A stretch of DNA of 64,000 bases from an uncultured Pedobacter sp. (GTDB lineage: Bacteria > Bacteroidota > Bacteroidia > Sphingobacteriales > Sphingobacteriaceae). Shown here piece by piece: positions 56,089 through 64,000 of the stretch. How positions within the stretch are numbered: the first letter of the stretch is position 1; every line of letters begins with the position of its first letter. Location of the stretch: assembly GCF_946479715.1 (NCBI RefSeq), contig NZ_CAMLHF010000002.1:1-64000 (forward strand), read 5' to 3'. A program made the position numbers and the translations under genes. The notes under the pieces were generated by a model. It was given only the letters and a program-made list of their open reading frames with translations. It was not told the origin of the DNA and did no database searches.

Positions 56089-56970
56089 CTAATAATTCCG
56101 GGTATCTATACCCCAAAGCAATTTATTCCTTAAAGTTGTTAAGTAGGTTTCGTTATTAAGCCTGATTAAATTTACATGAAAGCTGGCTTTATTCAGTATT
56201 ATTTTAACAGACTTGTCTACTGTTTCTGTTCTTGAATCGCAGGAAACTAAAAATTTGGAGCTTCTTGCCTCAATTTCAAAAGTTAACGACACATCGTCAG
56301 GAATAATCACCGGCCTTACATTCAAATTATGAGGCGCAATTGGCGTAATAACAAAATTTTGTGAACTTGGATAAATAATCGGGCCACCGCAGCTTAGTGA
56401 ATAAGCTGTGGAACCAGTTGGTGTGGCAATAATTAATCCATCTGCCCAATAAGAGTTGACAAACTCATTGTTCATATAAGCATGAATAATCATCATGGCT
56501 GAGTTATCTCTTCTATGAATCGTAATGTCGTTCAGGGCAAAGTTTTCATCACCAAACAACCCATGCTTAGAAGTTAAGCTCAACAAACTTCTTTTATCCA
56601 AGGTAAATTCTCGATTGTGCAGTGCCTCAAAGGCTTTCTTTATTTCATCCTTATTGATACTTGCCAGGAAGCCCAAACGCCCAAAATTAATCCCTATTAC
56701 AGGAATTCCTGAGTCGCGGATTAGTGACAAAGTATCCAGCAAAGTTCCATCACCACCTAAGCTCAACAACACATCCGTTTCACCCAGAAGATCGTCGTGA
56801 CAGGTAAAAACCTGCATATTGGCTGGCAATTTGATTTTATCTTTTACAAAATCAAGGTATTTATCGTAAACCAGAATTGGGCTTTTATAACTATCGAGAA
56901 CATTAAATACTTCCTGCACATAAGGCAATACACTATTATTGAACTCTCTACCGTAAATTGCAATCTTCAT
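56089..56970 (-). CDS. nadK: NAD kinase
   Basis: A 293-residue ATP-NAD kinase producing NADP. The catalytic GGDGTLLD motif lies at 72-79, IPVIGINFGRLGFLA follows, and the NAD-binding DGLIIATPTGSTAYSLS segment is in the middle. The gene ends 1 bp before the start of the PorG-like gene, so the two are tightly coupled. Confidence 0.97.
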   Translation of the reverse strand: MKIAIYGREFNNSVLPYVQEVFNVLDSYKSPILVYDKYLDFVKDKIKLPANMQVFTCHDDLLGETDVLLSLGGDGTLLDTLSLIRDSGIPVIGINFGRLGFLASINKDEIKKAFEALHNREFTLDKRSLLSLTSKHGLFGDENFALNDITIHRRDNSAMMIIHAYMNNEFVNSYWADGLIIATPTGSTAYSLSCGGPIIYPSSQNFVITPIAPHNLNVRPVIIPDDVSLTFEIEARSSKFLVSCDSRTETVDKSVKIILNKASFHVNLIRLNNETYLTTLRNKLLWGIDTRNY

Positions 56971-57015
56971 TAATGTATTTTCATTTTGCGGTTATGGAAT
57001 TTGTATAAACCCTGG

Positions 57016-57678
57016 TTATACATTTAAATAATTCATAAATGAATTAAATCTATCTTCAGTACCATTGTCTGATATGGTGCTGTTAAATACTGCCTTAACC
57101 TGGTAATCGTAGCGTTCAAAAGAAGCTATTATTCCTGAAAGATCAGTTTTATTAATTTTCAAAGTGACTTCTAATCTGGTAGAATCTGGAAAGGATTGCA
57201 CGTACGATGAGAGGATTTGAGCATTATCTGCTTCAACAATCTGCGCCATATGCGACAATGAGTTGTTCCTATTACTTATTTCCAAAACAATTATGCCGCC
57301 GTACTCCTTTACCGCAAAGATATTTGAGGTGTACTCTAAAAGATTGTTTATTGATATCAGGCCTAAATAATTCTTTTTATAGTCCAATACAGGAACTACT
57401 GATAAGTGTAGCTGATTAAACAACCTTATGATATCATAAACATGAACATCTTCAAATACAAATGGATTTAAGATGGAAAGTGATAAACTACCGATAGGTT
57501 GTTCAACATCTCTAACTTCAATTAACTCTTCCTCAGCAACTAATCCAAGAAACTGGGTTTCGTTAACAATTGGCAAATGGTACAATTTGAACTCAGCCAT
57601 TCTATCCAAAGATTTCTGAACCGAATCAGACGTCTTTAGCGGTGGTATTGAATTAGATATGAGTTCAGATGCAAACAT
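57016..57678 (-). CDS. CBS-CBS-ACT-like regulatory protein (AcuB-like)
   Basis: A 220-residue cytosolic protein. Two CBS domains (about 1-60 and 65-125; VQKSLDRMAEFKLYHLPIVN and VVPVLDYKKNYLGLISINN) bind nucleotides in relatives. The C-terminal part (about 125-215, GGIIVLEISNRNNSLSHMAQ) has an ACT-like pattern as in AcuB. Target enzyme unknown. Its start overlaps the stop of the hydrolase gene by one base (TAATG). Confidence 0.85.
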   Translation of the reverse strand: MFASELISNSIPPLKTSDSVQKSLDRMAEFKLYHLPIVNETQFLGLVAEEELIEVRDVEQPIGSLSLSILNPFVFEDVHVYDIIRLFNQLHLSVVPVLDYKKNYLGLISINNLLEYTSNIFAVKEYGGIIVLEISNRNNSLSHMAQIVEADNAQILSSYVQSFPDSTRLEVTLKINKTDLSGIIASFERYDYQVKAVFNSTISDNGTEDRFNSFMNYLNV

Positions 57679-58442
57679 TATTTAAGTAAAATTCTATTTA
57701 AAAACTTATCCAGATAATCATTAAAAATCTGTGGCCGTTCCATCATTGGTGCATGGCCACATAAATCTACCCAATTCAATTCTGAATTCGGCAAAAGTTG
57801 ATGAAATTCTTCTGCAACTTCTGGTGGTGTTACTTTATCTTGCTTACCCCAGATTAAAGAAACGGGTATGGTTATACGAGAAAGGTCTTTGGACATGTTA
57901 TGGCGAATAGCAGATTTTGCCAATGCCAGAATTCTAATTACTCTTGAACGGTCGTTAACACTTTTATACACTTCATCGACCAGTTCTTTTGTTGCAGTTG
58001 CCGGATCGTAGAAAGTAAATTCTACTTTTTCCTTAATGTAATCATAACTCTCTCTTCGTGGGAATGACCCTCCAAAAGCATTTTCATATAGTCCAGAGCT
58101 ACCGGTTAGTACAAGAGCCTTTACATGTTCCTGATGAGAAACCGTAAACACCAGACCAACATGCCCACCAAGTGAATTACCTATCAAAACAACCTGTCCC
58201 AGTTTTTTGAATTTTATAAATCTGTGAATGTATTTAGATAAACTTTTTACCCCGAGTGTGAGTATTGGGAGTTCATAAATAGGCAAAATTGGCACTATGA
58301 CATGATAGTTTTCTTTAAAATGATCAATCACATCCTCCCAATTGCTTAGTTCTCCCATCAAACCATGAAGTAATACCAGGGTCTCACCTTTTCCAGCTTC
58401 TATATATTTAAACCCATCTTCTTCTATTACTTCGTATCTCAT
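57678..58442 (-). CDS. Alpha/beta-hydrolase
   Basis: A 254-residue hydrolase with the classic triad: S90 in VVLIGNSLGGHVGL, D202 in IWGKQDKVTPP and H230 in CGHAPMMERP; LLHGLMGELSNW forms the oxyanion loop. A cap domain spans roughly 118-180. It has no signal peptide, so it is cytosolic. The substrate (ester or lipid) cannot be inferred. It is first in a run with the CBS protein, nadK and the envelope genes. Confidence 0.9.
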   Translation of the reverse strand: MRYEVIEEDGFKYIEAGKGETLVLLHGLMGELSNWEDVIDHFKENYHVIVPILPIYELPILTLGVKSLSKYIHRFIKFKKLGQVVLIGNSLGGHVGLVFTVSHQEHVKALVLTGSSGLYENAFGGSFPRRESYDYIKEKVEFTFYDPATATKELVDEVYKSVNDRSRVIRILALAKSAIRHNMSKDLSRITIPVSLIWGKQDKVTPPEVAEEFHQLLPNSELNWVDLCGHAPMMERPQIFNDYLDKFLNRILLK

Positions 58443-58552
58443 ATTGAATATTTTGTAAGGTATGCTACTAAGTTAGTAGACTAAAATTAAATTAATGTAA
58501 TTTTAAAACATTATTTTAAGAAAAAGGCTTAATGTGCTTAATGCAACACAAT

Positions 58553-58999
58553 TTATGCCAATTGTGTTTTTACAATCTCTGCAATTAATTTACCGTCGGC
58601 TTTACCTGCCAGTTCCTTATTGGCTAGCCCCATTACCTTACCCATTTCCTTTACAGAATTTGCACCGGAGTCCTTAATAATTTGTGCAATCACTGCTTCA
58701 ACTTCAGCTCGGTCTAGTTGTTTAGGCATAAAATTGCTGATAACCTCAATTTCTTCTTCTTCAACAGTACTCAGATCTTCTCTGCCTTGCTGTTTATAGA
58801 TGTCTGCCGACTCCTTGCGTTGTTTAATTAATCTTTGTAAAATCTTAAGTTCTGCTTCTTCGGTAATTTCCTCTGATGATCCCTTTTCAGTTTTCGCCAA
58901 TAACAAAGCTGCTTTTATTGCTCTTAAACCCCTAAGCCTTGCCTGGTCTTTCGCAAGCATTGCCTGTTTTATTTCCTGATCTATTGTATTAGCTATCAT
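58553..58999 (-). CDS. GatB/YqeY domain protein
   Basis: A 148-residue protein matching the YqeY family, related to the tail domain of amidotransferase subunit GatB. It contains the helical segment IDQEIKQAMLAKDQARLRGL, an LIKQRKESADIYKQQGREDL stretch and the terminal GKVMGLANKELAGKADGKLI. It may bind tRNA. The gene begins 19 bp after the SDR gene in the ubiE unit. Confidence 0.92.
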   Translation of the reverse strand: MIANTIDQEIKQAMLAKDQARLRGLRAIKAALLLAKTEKGSSEEITEEAELKILQRLIKQRKESADIYKQQGREDLSTVEEEEIEVISNFMPKQLDRAEVEAVIAQIIKDSGANSVKEMGKVMGLANKELAGKADGKLIAEIVKTQLA

Positions 59000-59018
59000 A
59001 TGATTTTCTGTTAGTATT

Positions 59019-59777
59019 CTATTTTCTATTAATTATAGTACCTGTTGCCTGTGCAGTTGGCATTATCAACATGTCATTTATATTTACATGAGCAGGTCTG
59101 CTTACTACAAACCATATTGCTTCAGCAATATCATTTGCAACAAGGGGTTCCAACCCATCATAAACCTTTTTTGCTCTACCCTCATCCCCTTTAAACCGAA
59201 CCTTAGAGAATTCCGTTTCAACCATTCCGGGATTTATAGCGGTAACTTTTATGCCATGGGGTAACAAGTCGATTCTCATACTTTTATTTAAAGCGTCTAC
59301 TGCATGCTTAGTCGCACAATATACATTTCCGTTAGGATAAACTTCCTTACCAGCAATAGATCCAATATTTACAATATGACCAGATTTCCGGGTAATCATC
59401 CAGTTAGAAACTATACGTGTAGTATACAGCAAACCTTTAACATTCGTATCAATCATGGTGTCCCAATCATCAATATTACCTTTATCAATAGGATCAAGTC
59501 CCTGACTTAAGCCTGCATTATTAATTAAAACATCTACTTTCTTCCATTGTTGTGGTAAAGTTTCCAAGCGATAAGATAAATCTTCATTATCCCTTACATC
59601 CGCAACTATCTTTTTAACTTCAACGGCATATTTATCTTCCAGATGTTTAGATACCTCTGTTAAAAGTTGTTCTCTTCTGCCTAGTAAAACTAAGTTATAA
59701 CCCTGAGCCGCAAACAAATGCGCACAAGCAGCCCCAATACCTGAAGTTGCTCCTGTAATTAATGCAATTTTTGACAT
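59019..59777 (-). CDS. Short-chain dehydrogenase/reductase (YdfG-like)
   Basis: A 252-residue NAD(P)-dependent oxidoreductase. Cofactor loop TGATSGIG (8-15), NNAG (86-89), and catalytic S140, Y153 and K157 (VYCATKHAV) are all present. The LIMPTAQATGTIINR C-terminus resembles YdfG-type 3-hydroxy acid dehydrogenases. Physiological substrate unknown. It lies in the ubiE-porT-SDR-yqeY run. Confidence 0.93.
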   Translation of the reverse strand: MSKIALITGATSGIGAACAHLFAAQGYNLVLLGRREQLLTEVSKHLEDKYAVEVKKIVADVRDNEDLSYRLETLPQQWKKVDVLINNAGLSQGLDPIDKGNIDDWDTMIDTNVKGLLYTTRIVSNWMITRKSGHIVNIGSIAGKEVYPNGNVYCATKHAVDALNKSMRIDLLPHGIKVTAINPGMVETEFSKVRFKGDEGRAKKVYDGLEPLVANDIAEAIWFVVSRPAHVNINDMLIMPTAQATGTIINRK

Positions 59778-59828
59778 CCCTGATTTTATTGATTATTAAG
59801 CAAAGCTATAATTTTTTTAACAGTAGCA

Positions 59829-60560
59829 TTACTCAAAAAATAAACTGAATGTCACATGACGCAGCATTAATTTATCAATTGGATAAGAGTAGCGATTAGG
59901 TTCATCCTTTAAAACACTATTGAAGGAGTAGGATAACTTAATCTCTGGAGACATTTTAAAATATTCGAAATAGAGGTCAAAACCCAATCCGGCTTCATAT
60001 GAGAGATAGTTGCGCACATTATTCAGCATCTTTTCTCCCGGGTCAGTTATATTCGCATTATTTGTTTTTTTCTTTGATGAAATATCCATTGAATATTTAG
60101 CTCCTCCGATCATGTAAGCTCTAAAATTATTCCTCCTATCTGATTTCAGCTTTATCCCAAGGGGAAACTCTACCAGTGTTGAAGATATTTTCCGTTCAAC
60201 ATTATCCTTAAGTTCGTCATGGTGATATGTTAGTATCCTATCATTAAATACCAATATTGGTGTAAATCGTAGATCAGCATTTTCGATCAGCCGTTTATTT
60301 ACAACAAAGCCAATTCCAAAACCAGGGGAAGAATCAGAGGATATTCCAGTTAACCCAGGTGCTACCTGACCGGGATCCATATCTTTATTATAAGGTTCTC
60401 TCCAATCTGGTCTCTTTAAAATCTTATACTCTGATGAAAGGTACTGAAATGTAAATCCGAAATGGAGATTGGAATCATCTACCCCACCTCCCCAATTTTG
60501 GGCTCTGGCCGACACACATGCAAATAAGCATAAAATAAGCAAGCCTGATTTTATTTTCAT
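59829..60560 (-). CDS. porT: PorT-like outer-membrane barrel (type IX secretion)
   Basis: A 243-residue outer-membrane barrel: signal peptide ending VSARAQ and a porin-like fold (LHFGFTFQYLSSEYKIL; GFGIGFVVNKRLIENADLRF; YMIGGAKYSMDIS). PorT (SprT) of the type IX secretion system is of this size and type, and is found beside ubiE in related genomes; the 4-bp overlap with ubiE (ATGA) fits that. Final identity needs alignment. Confidence 0.75.
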   Translation of the reverse strand: MKIKSGLLILCLFACVSARAQNWGGGVDDSNLHFGFTFQYLSSEYKILKRPDWREPYNKDMDPGQVAPGLTGISSDSSPGFGIGFVVNKRLIENADLRFTPILVFNDRILTYHHDELKDNVERKISSTLVEFPLGIKLKSDRRNNFRAYMIGGAKYSMDISSKKKTNNANITDPGEKMLNNVRNYLSYEAGLGFDLYFEYFKMSPEIKLSYSFNSVLKDEPNRYSYPIDKLMLRHVTFSLFFE

Positions 60561-61288
60561 TTGATCCCAGTATAAATTGCACTTATACCAAACGTAAGAC
60601 GCCTGTCTTTGGTGTTTGTAAAACCAACCTTATTCATTAAACTGGTAAACTCCTCACCATCCGGGAATGCGGCTACAGATTCCGGCAAATAGCAGTAAGC
60701 TCTGTTATCTTTAGAAAATAGCTTACCAAGCATTGGTGTGACATGTTTAAAGTAAAAATTATACCCCTGTTTAATCGGAAATTTTCTGGGTTTAGAAAAT
60801 TCAAGTATCACAATTTTACCTCCTGGTTTCAAAACCCTGTACATATCTGCAAGTCCTTTCTCCAGGTTTTCGTAATTCCTTACACCAAAAGCTACAGTTA
60901 TCGCATCAAAATGATCATTACTAAAATGTAATCCCTCCGAATCCCCTGTCTGAACAGAAAAAACATGCTGTAAATTCCTATCCTGAATCTTCTTACGCGC
61001 AACATCAAGCATGCCTTCAGAAATATCTACTCCAATAATTTTCTCAGGTGCTAAAATTTTTATTGCCTCAAAAGCAAAGTCACCTGTACCAGTTGCCACA
61101 TCAAGCATGATGCGGGGTTTGATAGATTTAAGTTCCCTTATTGCCTTTTTACGCCATATAATATCAATACCTAAGGACATAAAATGATTTAAAAAATCAT
61201 AAGTTCCTGATATATTATTAAACATGCTGGCAACTTGTTCCTTCTTTGTTGCCGTTTCAGATTGGTATGGTGTGATGTTTTCGTTCAT
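60557..61288 (-). CDS. ubiE: Demethylmenaquinone methyltransferase (UbiE/MenG)
   Basis: A 243-residue C-methyltransferase that finishes menaquinone synthesis. It has the FNNISGTYDFLNHFMSLGID start, the SAM motif MLDVATGTGDFAFEA and GGKIVILEFSKP later, as in all UbiE proteins. The ATG at 61288 is used; an in-frame TTG 12 bases upstream is unnecessary. A TATCTTTG box (61298-61305) lies 9 bp from the ATG, suggesting an almost leaderless transcript. Divergent from engB. Confidence 0.95.
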   Translation of the reverse strand: MNENITPYQSETATKKEQVASMFNNISGTYDFLNHFMSLGIDIIWRKKAIRELKSIKPRIMLDVATGTGDFAFEAIKILAPEKIIGVDISEGMLDVARKKIQDRNLQHVFSVQTGDSEGLHFSNDHFDAITVAFGVRNYENLEKGLADMYRVLKPGGKIVILEFSKPRKFPIKQGYNFYFKHVTPMLGKLFSKDNRAYCYLPESVAAFPDGEEFTSLMNKVGFTNTKDRRLTFGISAIYTGIK

Positions 61289-61297
61289 GGTACGCAG

Positions 61298-61336
61298 CAA
61301 AGATAAGTATTGTTGAAAACTAATTTTCTACCTTTG
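61298..61336. promoter_or_regulatory. Divergent near-leaderless promoters of ubiE and engB
   Basis: On the minus strand TATCTTTG (61298-61305) and on the plus strand TACCTTTG (61329-61336) both fit the TAnnTTTG element. They lie 9 and 4 bases from the respective start codons, so transcripts would begin at or within a few bases of the ATG. -33 elements are weaker. Confidence 0.5.
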
Positions 61337-61340
61337 TCAA

Positions 61341-61970
61341 ATGATTATAAAATCAGCAACATTTATTTGTAGTAATACAAAGGTTTCAGCACTGCCTGTT
61401 GCCAATATGCCGGAGTATGCATTTATTGGACGTTCAAACGTTGGAAAATCCTCGTTAATCAACATGCTTGTTAATCAGCATGGATTAGCAAAAACCTCAC
61501 AAAGGCCAGGGAAAACCCAATTAATTAACCATTTCCTGATTAATGAGAAGTGGTATATTGTAGATTTACCCGGCTATGGCTACGCCAAAGTATCAAAAAG
61601 CAGTCGCGAGAATTGGGAAAAATTTATACGAAATTACATCACAAAGCGTGAGAGCCTACAATGTGTTTTTGTATTAATAGATAGCAGGCTTGAACCACAA
61701 AAAATAGATCTTGAATTTTGCTGCTGGATGGGAGAGATTCAAATTCCTTTTGCACTTGTTTTTACCAAAGCAGATAAACAAAGCGCAGTAAAAACCGATC
61801 AGAATGTTTCGGCATTTAAAAAAGCACTAAAAGGATGGTTTGAAGAAATCCCTCCGTACTTTGTGACTTCTGCAGAGAAAGGTACCGGTAGAGATCAGAT
61901 TTTAGATTTTATTGATCAGGTTAACCTGGATTTTGTAATGCCCATTTTAACCCCTAAAGAAGATTTTTAA
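61341..61970 (+). CDS. engB: Ribosome-biogenesis GTPase EngB (YihA/YsxC)
   Basis: A 209-residue GTPase that helps assemble the large ribosomal subunit. Walker A is GRSNVGKSS (30-38), G2/switch region is KTSQRPGKTQ (51-60), G3 is DLPGYGYA (75-82) and G4 is TKAD (142-145). It is divergent from ubiE and 9 bp before the prenyltransferase gene. Confidence 0.96.
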   Translation: MIIKSATFICSNTKVSALPVANMPEYAFIGRSNVGKSSLINMLVNQHGLAKTSQRPGKTQLINHFLINEKWYIVDLPGYGYAKVSKSSRENWEKFIRNYITKRESLQCVFVLIDSRLEPQKIDLEFCCWMGEIQIPFALVFTKADKQSAVKTDQNVSAFKKALKGWFEEIPPYFVTSAEKGTGRDQILDFIDQVNLDFVMPILTPKEDF

Positions 61971-61979
61971 TAAAAGTTA

Positions 61980-62846
61980 ATGAAAAAGTATTTTTCACTG
62001 GTATTATTTGCCCACTCTATTTTTGCTTTACCATTTGCACTGATAGGCTTTTTTCTTGGGGTAACTACTACCCCAAATCCATTTAACTGGCTACTGTTGG
62101 CATTGGTATTACTGTGCATGGTTTTTGCTCGAAATGCCGCCATGGCCTTTAACAGGTATCTCGACAGAAACATAGATGCAAAAAATCCCCGAACTCAAAT
62201 GAGGGACATCCCTGCTGGCAAAATATCTGCTAACGAAGCATTAATATTTGTAATTATTAACTGTGTTCTTTTCATTACCACTACTGCCTTCATTAACAGC
62301 CTTTGCTTTTATCTTTCGCCTGTGGCCCTCTTTGTAGTCCTATTTTACAGTTACACAAAAAGATTTACAGCATTGTGCCATATGGTACTAGGCCTGGGGC
62401 TTTCCCTTGCTCCCATTGGAGCCTACATTGCAGTAACCGGAGCATTCAACATCGTTCCTGTTCTTTATTCGTTTGCAGTGTTGTTCTGGGTTAGCGGATT
62501 TGATATCATATATGCCTTACAGGATGAAGATTTTGACAGAAATGAAAAACTACATTCTATCCCGGCAGCAATGGGAATCAAAAATGCCTTAAACCTTTCT
62601 GTAGTATTGCATGTTTTTTCTGCATTTTGCGTAATCCTGCCGGTAATGTTTACTACATTCAGCTGGGTTTATTATGTAGGTGTGGCATTCTTTTGCTTCA
62701 TGCTAACTTATCAGCACTTACTTGTAAAACCTAACGACATCAGTAAAGTAAATAAAGCATTTGCCACAACAAATGGTTTTGCTTCAGTAATATTTGCCAT
62801 TTGCTTTTTAATTGACGCCTTCTTAAGAACCAATTTTAATTTCTAA
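61980..62846 (+). CDS. UbiA-family prenyltransferase
   Basis: A 288-residue integral membrane prenyltransferase with about nine helices. The two aspartate-rich motifs are N58-RYL-D62-RNI-D66 and QDEDFDRNE (D182, D184, D186). The family includes 4-hydroxybenzoate and dihydroxynaphthoate prenyltransferases and MqnP. In a menaquinone-using group and near menG a quinone role is likely, but which branch (MenA- or MqnP-like) is not certain. It begins 9 bp after engB. Confidence 0.88.
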   Translation: MKKYFSLVLFAHSIFALPFALIGFFLGVTTTPNPFNWLLLALVLLCMVFARNAAMAFNRYLDRNIDAKNPRTQMRDIPAGKISANEALIFVIINCVLFITTTAFINSLCFYLSPVALFVVLFYSYTKRFTALCHMVLGLGLSLAPIGAYIAVTGAFNIVPVLYSFAVLFWVSGFDIIYALQDEDFDRNEKLHSIPAAMGIKNALNLSVVLHVFSAFCVILPVMFTTFSWVYYVGVAFFCFMLTYQHLLVKPNDISKVNKAFATTNGFASVIFAICFLIDAFLRTNFNF

Positions 62847-62848
62847 CT

Positions 62849-64000
62849 ATGATTAACCTTACCATACCTAAAAAGAAAAGAATCTATATCCCTCAAAATC
62901 TGGAAATGAAATGGGACAATCTTGAACCCATACTTAATGAGCTATTGGGTCGTCCTATAGATAATGTAAATGATTTAGAACAATGGTTAAAGGACAAAAG
63001 CGAATTAGAGGCTGCTCTTGAAGAGGATTTTGCATGGCGATATATTAAAATGAGCTGTGATACTGCTAATGAAACCTTAGTAAAAGATTTTCAATATTTT
63101 GCTACCGAAATTGAACCTAAAATTTCGCCAATTGCAAATCAGCTTAACCAGAAATTTAACGATAGCCCGTTTATTGATGAACTGGACCATGATAAATATT
63201 TTGTCTACATCAGAGCAATCAGAAAAGCATTAGAGATTTATCGCGAAGAAAATGTAGAGCTCTTAACTAAGCTTCAGGTAACTCAGCAAAAGTATCAAGC
63301 CATTACCGGAGCAATGAGCGTGATGATCAACGACCAGGAATATACCCTGGAACAAGCAGCCAACTTTGTTAAAGATACAGATAGAAGTGTAAGACAACAG
63401 GCATGGGAAACCATACAACAACGTCGCCTTGTAAATAAAGATGAGTTAAACATTTTGTTTGATGAACTGATTGTTATGCGCCATCAGGTAGCAGTAAATG
63501 CTGGTTTCGAGAACTACCGTGATTATATGTTCCAAGCGCTTGGCCGTTTTGATTATACGCCTCAGGATTGTTACCATTTTCATGAGGCCATAGAAAAACA
63601 AATTGTTCCGATTCTAAAGGAACAAGCAGAAAAAAGAGCTGAGCTGCTTGGAATTGATGAATTAAAGCCATGGGACATGGAGGTAAGTACCACTGGAAAA
63701 CCAGCTTTAAAACCTTTTAAAGATGGAAAAGAGTTGATTGATAAAAGTATCGACTGCTTTAATGCAATTAACCCTAAATTAGGCCAGATGCTTTCTATTA
63801 TGAAAGCTAATAATCTTTTTGATGTAGAAAGCAGAAAAGGAAAAGCACCGGGTGGTTATAACTACCCTCTTGCAGAAACAGGTGCACCTTTTATTTTCAT
63901 GAACTCTGCCAATTCACTAAGAGACCTAACTACTATGGTTCATGAAGGTGGCCATGCTATACATACCTTCCTTACTGCAGATCTGGAATTAAATGACTTT
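62849..64000 (+). CDS. M3-family oligoendopeptidase, 5' part (cut by window end)
   Basis: The open frame runs from ATG at 62849 to the last base, 384 codons with no stop, so the gene continues past the window. The N-terminal helical part (for example KWDNLEPILNELLGRPIDNV) and the M3 signature VHEGGHAIHT are visible. The zinc motif HEGGH occupies residues 365-369 (H365, E366, H369). Such enzymes cut short peptides in the cytoplasm. It begins 2 bp after the prenyltransferase stop. Confidence 0.92.
   Translation, partial: MINLTIPKKKRIYIPQNLEMKWDNLEPILNELLGRPIDNVNDLEQWLKDKSELEAALEEDFAWRYIKMSCDTANETLVKDFQYFATEIEPKISPIANQLNQKFNDSPFIDELDHDKYFVYIRAIRKALEIYREENVELLTKLQVTQQKYQAITGAMSVMINDQEYTLEQAANFVKDTDRSVRQQAWETIQQRRLVNKDELNILFDELIVMRHQVAVNAGFENYRDYMFQALGRFDYTPQDCYHFHEAIEKQIVPILKEQAEKRAELLGIDELKPWDMEVSTTGKPALKPFKDGKELIDKSIDCFNAINPKLGQMLSIMKANNLFDVESRKGKAPGGYNYPLAETGAPFIFMNSANSLRDLTTMVHEGGHAIHTFLTADLELNDF

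Noticed and set aside
1..64000. tRNA, rRNA, CRISPR array, prophage or intact insertion sequence
   Set aside because: Intergenic regions are short and I saw no cloverleaf, rRNA-like stretch, regularly spaced repeat array, transposase or phage gene.

Overview
This window is the end of a chromosomal contig from a Bacteroidota bacterium, most likely of the Sphingobacteriaceae (Pedobacter-like). The signs are paired SusC/SusD and TonB-dependent receptors, ECF sigma/FecR pairs, promoters of the TTTG/TAnnTTTG type, few Shine-Dalgarno sites, type IX secretion barrel genes and low G+C. Bases 1-46 are not genomic: they match an Illumina sequencing adapter, so this is a raw assembly edge.

Left part (about 0.5-13.6 kb, all minus strand). 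A DUF4249 lipoprotein and its TonB-dependent receptor come first. Then, read from the right, there is a LytS/LytTR-type two-component system, a second TonB-dependent receptor, two small proteins of unknown function, an exported GH116 glycosidase, a lipid-anchored RbsD/FucU-like protein, a DoxX membrane protein and a pirin.

Central part (13.7-26.7 kb, minus strand). This is the most interesting region. An ECF sigma factor, a FecR anti-sigma, a SusC with an N-terminal signalling domain and a SusD lipoprotein are followed after only 41 bp by five tightly packed genes. These are an ethanolamine-type permease, a glutamine-synthetase-like gamma-glutamylamide ligase, an iron-dependent alcohol dehydrogenase, a gamma-glutamyl hydrolase and an aldehyde dehydrogenase. 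Together they read as a complete gamma-glutamylation route from an amino alcohol (ethanolamine to glycine), possibly coupled to its own outer-membrane uptake and trans-envelope signalling.

From 27 to 33.3 kb (plus strand) a TetR regulator precedes a TolC/adaptor/RND pump operon. Three copies of one near-palindromic operator lie in front of the two units. From 33 to 41 kb are a PEGA-like secreted protein, two amino-acid permeases, a K+-dependent-type membrane pyrophosphatase and a MarC protein, separated by long, very regular terminators and a REP-like inverted repeat.

From 41 to 61.3 kb most genes are on the minus strand and are housekeeping: an RNA m5C methyltransferase, guaA, dCMP deaminase, a sugar MFS transporter, a long PurF-like protein, murI, two OmpH/Skp chaperones, bamA, uppS, a PorG-like barrel, nadK, a CBS protein, a hydrolase, yqeY, an SDR, a PorT-like barrel and ubiE/menG. 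A lysE-type exporter sits among them on the plus strand. At the right edge, on the plus strand, are engB, a UbiA-family prenyltransferase and the first 384 codons of an M3 oligoendopeptidase cut by the window end. No rRNA, tRNA, CRISPR array, prophage or intact insertion sequence was seen.
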